The notes below the pieces were generated by a model that searched no databases, had not been told where the DNA came from, and saw nothing but the letters and a program-made list of their open reading frames with translations. From NCBI GenBank assembly GCA_018433675.1, contig JAHDQS010000005.1, positions 1 to 64,000 on the forward strand: 64,000 bases of DNA, given 5' to 3'. The position numbers were made by a program, and so were the translations under genes. Shown piece by piece: positions 1-6,682 of this stretch. The stretch is from Clostridia bacterium. GTDB taxonomy: Bacteria; Bacillota; Peptococcia; DRI-13; SM3-B62. Position 1 is the stretch's first letter, and every line of letters begins with the position of its first letter.

Positions 1-18
1 CCTATTTTAAGCGGCTTC

Positions 19-143
19 GTTCAACCCGGATTTGCGCAATTGCCTTCGTGTCAGTTTATTCTACCTGCTTTTATCAAGCCTTCATTCTTTATTGGGATGC
101 GGGCTTTTCTGGGCAACTGCGCAACCAATCCTAAGTGTTAGAC
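19..143 (-). repeat. attC-like recombination site 1 (integron cassette-type palindrome)
   Basis: An imperfect palindrome is bounded by GTTCAAC (19-25, fits RYYYAAC) and GTTAGAC (137-143, fits GTTRRRY). These are the two outer core boxes of an integron attC site. Inside, GGATTTGCGCAATTGCC (28-44) pairs imperfectly with the arm at about 111-131, leaving a loop of about 65 bases. Pairing also continues outside the boxes (AAGCGGCTTC on the left against GAAGCTGCGG on the right), which is unusual for attC. The neighbouring gene reads leftward into this site, so the site would sit at the 3' end of its cassette. No integrase gene is in the window, so this is attC-like by structure only. Confidence 0.55.
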
Positions 144-186
144 GAAGCTGCGGTTTACAATTCTAAAATGTATTCTAATCAATATC

Positions 187-696
187 TTATCTTGCCTTTT
201 TCTTTATGATACTTGCCTTTTTCACCATATCTATCAGTTCTGAATGGGCAGTAATCCGAGCTTTAATTGACTTCTCCAACACCTCAGGACTATTTTTCCA
301 TAACATAGGATACTTCTGCTTAATATAATCAATTAATGCCGTCTTTTCTTTTACAGTAGGTAAAGCAACTGCTTTCGGTATGGATAAGGGTTCTTCTCGT
401 TTGCCCAACTCTTCTGGTGTAGAAAATCCAAAGTTAATAAAATTGTATGATCTGTTATGAATTTCTTCCTCGGTTAAGGTATACTGTCCTAATTCATCAA
501 GTAAAATTCTGTCAAAACCAATTTCATGTAATCGCCACGGTTTTCTATCACGTGTTTCATAAAACAAAAAAACCTCTAATACAGATTTATTTGCAAGTTT
601 CGGAATTGGTTTATTTACAAATTTTTTAGGAACAGGGATAGTATAAATTTCCCCTTGACCATCTATATACAGAAATTTTATACCACTCAAACGCAT
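187..696 (-). CDS. Hypothetical 169-residue protein, candidate cassette gene
   Basis: I do not recognise this family. The product is soluble, with no signal peptide or membrane segment. A hydrophobic beta-rich first third is followed by an acidic middle (about 70-110) and a Lys-rich C-terminus ending in KKKAR. The ATG at 696 follows a GAGGT-type ribosome site by a few bases. The gene lies alone between two attC-like palindromes: its stop is 44 bases from one and its start about 80 bases from the other, which is the expected spacing for a one-gene integron cassette. Base composition is clearly more AT-rich than the housekeeping genes further right, consistent with transfer. Confidence 0.7.
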   Translation of the reverse strand: MRLSGIKFLYIDGQGEIYTIPVPKKFVNKPIPKLANKSVLEVFLFYETRDRKPWRLHEIGFDRILLDELGQYTLTEEEIHNRSYNFINFGFSTPEELGKREEPLSIPKAVALPTVKEKTALIDYIKQKYPMLWKNSPEVLEKSIKARITAHSELIDMVKKASIIKKKAR

Positions 697-775
697 TACC
701 TCATCTCATTAGCTTTTATACAAATTCTACCCAAATATTAACACTTTCAAAAAAATAATATAGCTTAGCAGTTTT

Positions 776-969
776 GTCTAACGGTCTCGCACTCACGACG
801 TCCCTGAGCTTACAGGCGAAGTTCGAGTCTTAGAACTGCTTGCAGTTCTTGACGAGGACGAGACGACTCGGTTAGCGAAGGGATGTGGCGCGCACGCTCC
901 AGCCCTGCCCAAAATTTAGCCCCCGCTGAACCCGCTTACCGCGCCCGTTGCGTGAGTGCATTGTTAAGT
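776..969 (-). repeat. attC-like recombination site 2
   Basis: The ends are GTCTAAC (776-782) and GTTAAGT (963-969), matching RYYYAAC and GTTRRRY. Next to them, GCACTCACGACG on the left pairs with CGTTGCGTGAGTGC on the right, with a 1-2 base asymmetry as in L''/L' boxes of attC sites. The 194-bp interior is GC-rich and holds a further hairpin around AGAACTGCTTGCAGTTCT (about 833-850). Length, boundary boxes and asymmetric inner arms together favour a long attC. The non-coding stretch 697-1023 is essentially this element plus a small hairpin at 995-1013. Confidence 0.55.
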
Positions 970-994
970 GAAGTTGGTCGCCCCCATATTCAAA

Positions 995-1013
995 GATCGA
1001 CAGGACGTCGATC
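995..1013. repeat. Short hairpin, GATCGAC-AGGAC-GTCGATC
   Basis: A perfect 7-bp stem encloses the 5-base loop AGGAC. It lies just past the stop of the XRE gene and could act as a weak terminator on the minus strand, although only TTTG follows it. The same loop and inner base pairs (CAGGACG) recur in a GC-rich hairpin at 4481-4499 at the other end of the XRE/ATPase block. Confidence 0.5.
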
Positions 1014-1023
1014 CCTAATTTAT

Positions 1024-1242
1024 CTATTTTAACTTTTCATCATCCGGAACATATTCAAGTAAGTCTGATATTTGACAATTAAACACTTTACAAAGTCTAT
1101 TAAGCATTTCGACGTCTATTCGCTTAATGGTTTCATTATAGAGAGCTGATACTGTATTTGGTCTTATATTGGCAACATCTGACAGATCTTTTCTCGACAT
1201 TTTATACTTACCAAGTAAATCTGATACTTTAATCCTAATCAT
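1024..1242 (-). CDS. XRE-family HTH transcriptional regulator, 72 residues
   Basis: A small single-domain Cro/CI-type repressor. Residues 5-65 form a complete helix-turn-helix fold with the pattern SRKDLSDVANIRPNTVSALYN, followed by RIDVEMLNRLCKVFNCQISDLLEY, as in the YozG/Xre_3 group. The start is set at 1242 because AAGGAGG lies 8 bases upstream; the reading frame extends further but has no ribosome site there. The gene is divergent from the small gene at 1409. Its own promoter (-10 at 1280-1285) and the facing promoter (1339-1367) are both overlapped by inverted ATAACTTTTTGCG repeats, so autoregulation and control of the 73-residue gene are likely. Confidence 0.85.
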   Translation of the reverse strand: MIRIKVSDLLGKYKMSRKDLSDVANIRPNTVSALYNETIKRIDVEMLNRLCKVFNCQISDLLEYVPDDEKLK

Positions 1243-1261
1243 ATAATTATCCTCCTTAAAA

Positions 1262-1354
1262 ATAACTTTTTGCGATATTATTATACTTTTAGAGTTAATA
1301 AACAGCAATAAAACATTAAGCTATAACGCAAAAAGTTATTGACCGATAACTTTT
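1262..1354. promoter_or_regulatory. Putative XRE operators (inverted repeats)
   Basis: ATAACTTTTTGCG at 1262-1274 is repeated exactly, inverted, at 1327-1339. A second palindrome, AAAAGTTAT-N6-ATAACTTTT, spans 1331-1354. One copy covers the predicted start point of the XRE gene. The other overlaps the -35 and spacer of the rightward promoter. This is the layout expected for a repressor that controls both divergent units; assigning it to the XRE protein is inference from position. Confidence 0.6.
1280..1308 (-). promoter_or_regulatory. SigA promoter of the XRE regulator gene
   Basis: On the minus strand, TTGCTG (1303-1308) and TATAAT (1280-1285) are separated by 17 bases. The predicted start near 1273 falls inside the operator at 1262-1274. 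Confidence 0.6.
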
Positions 1355-1367
1355 ATTATCGTATAAT
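1339..1367 (+). promoter_or_regulatory. Strong SigA promoter of the 73-residue gene
   Basis: TTGACC (1339-1344), a 17-base spacer and TATAAT (1362-1367) make a near-consensus promoter. The inverted repeat at 1331-1354 overlaps it, so it should be repressed when the XRE protein is bound. Confidence 0.7.
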
Positions 1368-1408
1368 TAACTCGTATAGTTATTTTTTATCGTTAGGGGG
1401 TATTATGG

Positions 1409-1630
1409 ATGACTCGCCTAAACAGACTACCAGTAACCGAACATCCCTATTTTGGTGAATTTTGGAATAGATATACTAATAGTTTCAACTCTTTATCAGA
1501 GAAATTAGATCATGCTGGTATTGAAATTACAGAACTAAATGAAGTAATTGAAGCTGTCCAGGATGTTGAACGTTTAAGTTTTTGGCAATCAATTCGAGAA
1601 ATTGTTTTTAGGCTTGGCGGTGTTGCATAG
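1409..1630 (+). CDS. Orphan 73-residue protein, divergent from XRE regulator
   Basis: No family recognised. A small acidic to neutral protein rich in Trp, Phe and Tyr near the N-terminus (HPYFGEFWNRY), then a predicted helical stretch (about 25-60). The ATG at 1409 is 8 bases after TAGGGGG and the gene sits behind a near-consensus promoter. An ATG four bases earlier opens only a 17-codon frame. It is the only rightward gene in the island and ends 10 bases before the convergent 98-residue gene. A tightly repressed small gene beside an XRE repressor is the layout of many toxin, inhibitor or excision-type genes, but nothing in the sequence proves a role. Confidence 0.6.
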   Translation: MTRLNRLPVTEHPYFGEFWNRYTNSFNSLSEKLDHAGIEITELNEVIEAVQDVERLSFWQSIREIVFRLGGVA

Positions 1631-1640
1631 TCTTAAGGCT

Positions 1641-1937
1641 CTATAAGGACTTCTTTGATTCAACCTCAAGTACCGCTCGTATACTTTCGTTGAACGATTC
1701 AATAATTTTATATATATACTCAACTAACTTCATAACTTCTTTGCTCTGAACCTCACTTTTAGCCTGAAAAGATTCATAATCTGCCGGATTAATTGATATT
1801 TCTTCTGCAAAATCGCTAACATACTTCACAAACTCAGTTAGCTTTACTTCAGAATTCATATCAAGCTGAAAAATCTTATTGGGATTTTCAAATTTAACTT
1901 CAACAGATTTTAAGCTATCATCAGCCGTTATTTCCAT
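1641..1937 (-). CDS. Hypothetical 98-residue partner of the PHP/ATPase protein
   Basis: No family recognised. An acidic, probably helical protein with no membrane segment. It begins 14 bases after the stop of the large PHP/ATPase gene and has its own site (GGAGATGAAGAATC-ATG), so the two are almost certainly co-transcribed and may act together. The N-terminal 35 residues look beta-rich and the rest amphipathic helix. No attC-like element or promoter lies between it and the larger gene. Confidence 0.65.
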   Translation of the reverse strand: MEITADDSLKSVEVKFENPNKIFQLDMNSEVKLTEFVKYVSDFAEEISINPADYESFQAKSEVQSKEVMKLVEYIYKIIESFNESIRAVLEVESKKSL

Positions 1938-1951
1938 GATTCTTCATCTCC

Positions 1952-4450
1952 TTAACTTTTAATTTTTGCAATATTATATTTTGCCATTCTATTCATAAAA
2001 GCTATGTCCCCACCATCTAGAATTTTGCATGCTTCTTTCCGTACTGCTTCGTTCTCCAATCCACCCTGTTTATAGGTAAATGTATTATCTATATTTTCCG
2101 CAATAATAATGTTCTCAGCATCACCGTATATTGCAATACTAGGATTGTGTGTAACCAAAATGATTTGCATATGTTTTTTGAGTTTCCTTATCATATCGAC
2201 TAAATTTTCACTGATGTACTTATTGTCAATATTATCCTCAATTTGATCAATCATAAGCACATTTTTATCGGTTTTATCTATAAAGCTGTTTAATTTAACG
2301 TCTAGAAAAATGGATGCCTTCCTTCCCTGCGAGGTTGTTGCAGTACTGACAGGTGTATCGATAGGAGTGGCCCCTTTTTCTAATATTTCATATTGTTTTT
2401 TGCTTTTGCAGCTACTGACAAATTCATCAACCTTCTTTTTGAAGTTTTCTAATTTCTTTCCATCTAACCCTGTTTTATTCTTAACTCTTACATCAGACGA
2501 GGGTTCTGCCATTACGATTAAATTTTCAAATATACTTTTTGACTTATCATAGCTATGGATTGAGCAAACAAATAAGTCATCAACTATTTTATCCTTATTT
2601 ATTTCAAAGTTGAGCTTTGTAGCGAACACATACCTCTCTTTTTCTTTGATTTTATCATCAACTTTTTTATCCAACTTTTCAATTAGAGAGCAAGCTTTTT
2701 TGAGCTGTAATTTAGTAACAAAAAAGCTCTTATAATCTGCCAAGTTATCATTTAGGGTTTTCTTCGATACCTCAATACTCTGTTTTTCAGTAGTTAATTC
2801 TTTTTTTAAATAATTTTTGTATATCTGTTTTACTCTTTCGTAAAATAAATTTTTAATTTCAGTTTTTTTCATATTTAATTCAACTGTATCCAACTTCTTT
2901 CTTAACAAATCAGTAGCGTTACTAAGTATAAGTGACTCCTCATTATTAAATAATTTTTCATTCATAAATTGGAGTTCTTTTATATTATTCAATTCTTCAA
3001 GTGCAGTTGTAATTTTTTTAGATATCTCTGAGAAATGCTCAATCTCAAACTCAGGCTCCAATTCGGTTTCATTAATTTCAAAGCATTTATTAGTAGTTTT
3101 AATGCTATTGTTAATAAGCTCTAGTACGCTACCCTTTTCGATCTTCTTTCTTGTTTTATAATAATCCCCATAACCTTTTGTCATGCCTGTAAACATAGTA
3201 TCTATTTCTTTTTCTTCCTTTTGTATCTCAATATCATCAAAGTCCTCAAAAAACTCACTTAGCCTATCTTTCAAATCGTTTTCATTCTTAAATAAATCAA
3301 TAATCTTTTCTTGATAATAGGCTTCTCCTTTTATGTTTATATAGGTATCATAATTTCCTAAATTCGTTTTTATCATTGTTTCTTTTTTGTCTAACATTTT
3401 TTCATATATATCGCGGAATATTCTACTTTCATCTTGTGTAAAGTTTTGATTTAAAGCTATTAGTGAATTAAAAAGAAGACTTTTCCCCGAAGCGCGCCCG
3501 CCAATTATTACATTAAGGTATGGAGACAGGAATATTTCTGTTGATTCTTTGTCTTTTAATTTAAACGCTATTTTCTCAATGTAATATGGAGCATTTGTTG
3601 GTTTTTCTTCATCTGTATGTATTCTACTCTCAGGATCCGAAAAAGAAATCCTTATTGTTTCGAAGTCAAGGCCACCCTTAATCCAGGTACTATACTTATC
3701 ACATTTATAATTACTACAATCATGATTATCGGAAAATACTACATAAGCAGTTGGTTGTTCTGCTACAAAATCATTTTCTACAAGCTTCTTAAATGCTTCA
3801 TCATAAATATTAATAGTATTATTCATCTTATGACTGCTTTTCATTTCAACGGCAGATATCTCTCCCATTAATATCTCCCATTGAGCTTCAATAAGCCTCC
3901 CTGAATTCTTATATGGATTAATGATACTCTTATCCTTATCTCCGTGTGCAATTAGGAAATAGTCCTCGTCCTTAAATGTTTCGACAATTAATCTAAAAGT
4001 TGTCGCTCTTAGTTTTTTCTTTGTACTTAAATCAATCTTTGAACTAAGAATATTATTGCTTATCTTCTTGTACATTTCTTCCAAATCATTAGATAGTTTA
4101 TTAAAATCTTGGGACTTAAAAAGGATTAATAAATGAAAAGGTTTTATGTCTATTTTTGAACCATCATTCAGACCATTGAGTCTATCTATATATTTTTTCA
4201 GATCAGGATTAGAAATGGCAACATCCAATTCAACGCCGACCAAAACTGAAATGTTCTTTTCAAAAATCTTATTGTATGCGTCAGTATTGATAATATTATG
4301 ATCAGTTAAAGATATCAGTTCAATTTCATTTTCTTGTAGTTTCTGATAAAGAACATCAATATCAAATTTTCCTTTATAGTCCTTCTCTTTGGTTTCATTT
4401 GATTTGTCGGTGTGTATATGTAAGTCTGCCTTTCTCCATTTGGAATACAT
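1952..4450 (-). CDS. PHP-domain and SMC-like ATPase fusion (TrlF-like), candidate defence protein
   Basis: An 832-residue fusion. Residues 1-260 form a PHP phosphoesterase domain with its metal ligands visible: DLHIH (9-13), TDHN (about 49-52), a Glu in GVELD (about 74), AHGDKDKS (about 170) and SDNHD (about 245). A P-loop follows at about 318 (GGRASGKS), then a long charged coiled coil (about 390-690). A C-terminal half carries SQGRKAS, a Walker B (VLMIDQIEDN), a D-loop and the switch VTHNPS. This is the SMC/RecN ABC-ATPase layout. Similar PHP-AAA proteins are called TrlF-like, a name I recall but could not check. The ATG at 4450 follows AGAAGGTG. The probable role is nucleic-acid-triggered phosphoesterase or nuclease activity; antiviral function is inference from architecture and island context. 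Confidence 0.75.
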   Translation of the reverse strand: MYSKWRKADLHIHTDKSNETKEKDYKGKFDIDVLYQKLQENEIELISLTDHNIINTDAYNKIFEKNISVLVGVELDVAISNPDLKKYIDRLNGLNDGSKIDIKPFHLLILFKSQDFNKLSNDLEEMYKKISNNILSSKIDLSTKKKLRATTFRLIVETFKDEDYFLIAHGDKDKSIINPYKNSGRLIEAQWEILMGEISAVEMKSSHKMNNTINIYDEAFKKLVENDFVAEQPTAYVVFSDNHDCSNYKCDKYSTWIKGGLDFETIRISFSDPESRIHTDEEKPTNAPYYIEKIAFKLKDKESTEIFLSPYLNVIIGGRASGKSLLFNSLIALNQNFTQDESRIFRDIYEKMLDKKETMIKTNLGNYDTYINIKGEAYYQEKIIDLFKNENDLKDRLSEFFEDFDDIEIQKEEKEIDTMFTGMTKGYGDYYKTRKKIEKGSVLELINNSIKTTNKCFEINETELEPEFEIEHFSEISKKITTALEELNNIKELQFMNEKLFNNEESLILSNATDLLRKKLDTVELNMKKTEIKNLFYERVKQIYKNYLKKELTTEKQSIEVSKKTLNDNLADYKSFFVTKLQLKKACSLIEKLDKKVDDKIKEKERYVFATKLNFEINKDKIVDDLFVCSIHSYDKSKSIFENLIVMAEPSSDVRVKNKTGLDGKKLENFKKKVDEFVSSCKSKKQYEILEKGATPIDTPVSTATTSQGRKASIFLDVKLNSFIDKTDKNVLMIDQIEDNIDNKYISENLVDMIRKLKKHMQIILVTHNPSIAIYGDAENIIIAENIDNTFTYKQGGLENEAVRKEACKILDGGDIAFMNRMAKYNIAKIKS

Positions 4451-4480
4451 TTTTTACACCTTCTTTATATTGAATTCTTG

Positions 4481-4499
4481 CCGCGCCAGGACGGCGCGG
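4481..4499. repeat. Short hairpin, CCGCGCC-AGGAC-GGCGCGG
   Basis: A perfect 7-bp GC stem around the loop AGGAC, in the leader of the PHP/ATPase gene, 30-50 bases upstream of its start. It has the same loop and closing pairs as the hairpin at 995-1013. It could affect translation of the leader or be a copy of a small dispersed palindrome. Confidence 0.5.
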
Positions 4500-4624
4500 T
4501 CTTTGCGACCAATTTCATTTAACTCCTTTTATCCGCACTGTTTCGCAATATCTCCCACAGAATGTGTTTACCCGCATTGCGTATATACTGCAAAATATGG
4601 TGGTTATTACGAACCTGTTGCGTG

Positions 4625-4652
4625 TATATACCTTTTAGCAGTATTGGCTCAA
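4625..4652 (-). promoter_or_regulatory. Putative SigA promoter of the PHP/ATPase operon
   Basis: On the minus strand TTGAGC (4647-4652) and TATATA (4625-4630) are 16 bases apart, about 175 bases upstream of the ATPase start. The match is fair. The rest of the gap 4451-4725 holds only the hairpin at 4481-4499 and a terminator. Confidence 0.4.
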
Positions 4653-4700
4653 TACAATATAAAAATTCAAATAATATGGTAATTATACTACACTTATCTC

Positions 4701-4728
4701 CAAAAATCGACTCGTGTCGATTTTTTTA
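4701..4728. terminator. Bidirectional intrinsic terminator after the DUF4127 gene
   Basis: AAAAATCGAC and GTCGATTTTT flank a TCGT loop, giving T-runs on both strands. The hairpin overlaps the TAA stop of the DUF4127 gene and separates it from the accessory island. Confidence 0.75.
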
Positions 4729-6324
4729 TAACCCCCTCTGTATTTCCTTTACATCAATCTCTAACAAACGCTGCCATGGTATTTCTATCTTGATGTCGTC
4801 GATCCGGAATTCACTTAGCTGGACATCAGAAAATCGCAGTAATCTTTCTCTTATTTCAGCGGAAACATGATCGGTATACTCGCCAAGCTCGTCCTTTCCT
4901 ATACCTTGGGGCTGCAGGATTTCCTTCTCGACTTCCGCTCTTATATTACTTTGATAAGCCCAATCTTCGAGATATCTTTTTATAAGGATTCTTTCCCTGT
5001 CTTCTTTTGCCATTTTAGTCGCCAAAATGCCCTGACAAAGAGCATAGCCCAATGAATTGCTTGCCGTATTCCATGCGCCATATGCTGTTAATTCCGGTAA
5101 TAATGCCTTGTTTTTCAACTCATCCATTAAGGTATTATCCGCACCGTTTGAAAAAGAAATGTCGGCAAGGGCTACTCTGTTACCGGCTTTAATATCTTCC
5201 TCCAATTGGACAGCGAAAGCACACAAGTAGTCCTTCTCGGAAATCTTGTTTTTGGAGGAAGAGGCTTCTTCTGTTATTCCATCAAAGGGGGTGTTGATTG
5301 CCAATACTAAGTCAGCACCCTCGATTCTTTCCGCAGGTAATCCGCCTGCGGCTGCAAGATGCTCTGTTACACTCTTCCCAATCTCCTGATCCTCATAACC
5401 GGGAACTGTCTTTTCTCCTTCTCCCTTTGTATACCTGATGAATACTTGAGGAGTGGCATGGTAGTATTCGTTATAAGCTCTGGTCAGTAATATTAGCCCT
5501 GTTTCATCGGCTCCCGGAAAAGAAACATATTTATCCCTTCCTAATTCTCCGGCATATTCCGCCAGTTCGCGATATTCCATGTGGCTTTGGCTGAAAGGCG
5601 CACTGTCGTCACGACAGATTATCAAATAATCAATGACACCGTTTCGTGCGTATTCGATCAACCGTTTGTTGACGTTCATATTCTTTTCCCTGCGAGTATA
5701 CCAGTCGGACAGCACTTCTTCAGGTATACTTTGTTTGATTTCGGAAATACGCTTTTTCTCGTCGTTTGTTATGTAGCCGAGTTGTTCTTTGTCGATAAGT
5801 GCGGTAAGGGTAAATATTTCATTTCCATATTTACTATAGTACGCAGGTTCTTGTTTGCCGCCATAACGTGGAGTCCTCATAATCGTGCTGAAGATGTATA
5901 TCTTTTTACGGGGATAACGCCCCTTGATATCCTCGATTCTTTCTAAACTCTGTTCCAAGTACGATGTATCGAGATCATGAAGACGCGATTGTGTCAGACC
6001 TCCGTATATCAATGTATCTGAACTCATCACCAGATAGTTCGCTTTTTTGCAGTTATCATCTAACCACTGCCATATGTTGTTGCTATCCGCCGGTTGTGTT
6101 TTTTTCGGCAGGTATTCTTCAGAAGGAATGAAGATATCCATTTTGACTGCATCCATCGTTTCAATAACATAACTTAAATTAACCGGTCTTTCATCAATCG
6201 GTACATAGACAGCTACGTTTGTCCTAAACAAGAAAGAATAATAGATGAGCGCATATGATGCAATCACGAGGACAGCAAAAATCAAAATATATTTTATAAA
6301 TTTCATGTTTCTGTAACCAGCCAC
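4726..6324 (-). CDS. DUF4127-family protein with N-terminal membrane anchor
   Basis: A 532-residue protein that resembles the DUF4127 family of Firmicutes, whose function is not known. One transmembrane helix lies at about residues 10-30, followed by a large extracytoplasmic domain. Conserved-looking parts are VPIDERPVN (about 41-49), YLVMSSDTLIYGGL (about 95-110), CRDDSAPFSQSH (about 236-247) and FPGADETG (about 265-272). The GTG at 6324 is chosen because GGAGATAAC lies just upstream. The anchor suggests the protein sits on the outer face of the membrane. It ends in an intrinsic terminator and is preceded by a 64-residue membrane peptide, probably in the same transcript. Confidence 0.75.
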   Translation of the reverse strand: MAGYRNMKFIKYILIFAVLVIASYALIYYSFLFRTNVAVYVPIDERPVNLSYVIETMDAVKMDIFIPSEEYLPKKTQPADSNNIWQWLDDNCKKANYLVMSSDTLIYGGLTQSRLHDLDTSYLEQSLERIEDIKGRYPRKKIYIFSTIMRTPRYGGKQEPAYYSKYGNEIFTLTALIDKEQLGYITNDEKKRISEIKQSIPEEVLSDWYTRREKNMNVNKRLIEYARNGVIDYLIICRDDSAPFSQSHMEYRELAEYAGELGRDKYVSFPGADETGLILLTRAYNEYYHATPQVFIRYTKGEGEKTVPGYEDQEIGKSVTEHLAAAGGLPAERIEGADLVLAINTPFDGITEEASSSKNKISEKDYLCAFAVQLEEDIKAGNRVALADISFSNGADNTLMDELKNKALLPELTAYGAWNTASNSLGYALCQGILATKMAKEDRERILIKRYLEDWAYQSNIRAEVEKEILQPQGIGKDELGEYTDHVSAEIRERLLRFSDVQLSEFRIDDIKIEIPWQRLLEIDVKEIQRGL

Positions 6325-6349
6325 CGTTATCTCCTTTTCTCTCCATTAT

Positions 6350-6544
6350 TCAGTGCAGGCTTTTGAAGATATTAGAAATGAGCTTCATCACTTCAAGAAG
6401 AATATAAACCACAATTATGATCAAGATGATCCTGAGAGAATAACTGACTGCCACGCTGTTTACTGTTTCCATGAGAAAAGGAGTAATTGCCAGAATAAAT
6501 ATTATTACAGCCACAAGTAGAATGATCCTTAATATTTCTTTCAT
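6350..6544 (-). CDS. Small two-helix membrane protein, 64 residues
   Basis: Not recognised by family. It consists almost entirely of two hydrophobic helices (about 5-25 and 35-58) with a short basic tail. The ATG at 6544 follows GGGAGAG. It lies 25 bases upstream of the DUF4127 gene on the same strand and is likely co-transcribed with it. An overlapping reading frame at 6393-6581 is not supported. Confidence 0.6.
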   Translation of the reverse strand: MKEILRIILLVAVIIFILAITPFLMETVNSVAVSYSLRIILIIIVVYILLEVMKLISNIFKSLH

Positions 6545-6622
6545 GTCTCTCCCACTCCATTGTTCTTTGATTTATTATCATTAGATAATACTTTCACCCA
6601 ATTTACTCTAACACAGCCATCC

Positions 6623-6663
6623 CAAAAAATAAAGGACAGGAGATGATCGCTCTCCTGTCCTTT
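6623..6663 (-). terminator. Intrinsic terminator of the amino-acid dehydrogenase gene
   Basis: AAAGGACAGGAGA and TCTCCTGTCCTTT form a 13-bp stem, followed on the minus strand by TATTTTTTGGG. Confidence 0.85.
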
Positions 6664-6682
6664 AGCGTAATGTATATCCTTT

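Noticed and set aside
447-629. Plus-strand reading frame inside the first orphan gene
   Set aside because: Lies fully opposite the better-supported minus-strand gene and has no ribosome-binding site or promoter.
4517-4523. ATTTAAC as a third attC end box near the PHP/ATPase promoter
   Set aside because: No GTTRRRY partner and no inner complementary arms within 200 bases, so it is probably chance.
4389-4870. Plus-strand frames across the promoter region of the PHP/ATPase gene
   Set aside because: No ribosome-binding site; they overlap a promoter, a terminator and two real genes.
6393-6581. Overlapping frame with the two-helix membrane peptide
   Set aside because: The alternative frame has His/Asn/Cys-rich composition typical of a shifted hydrophobic gene and no proper start site.
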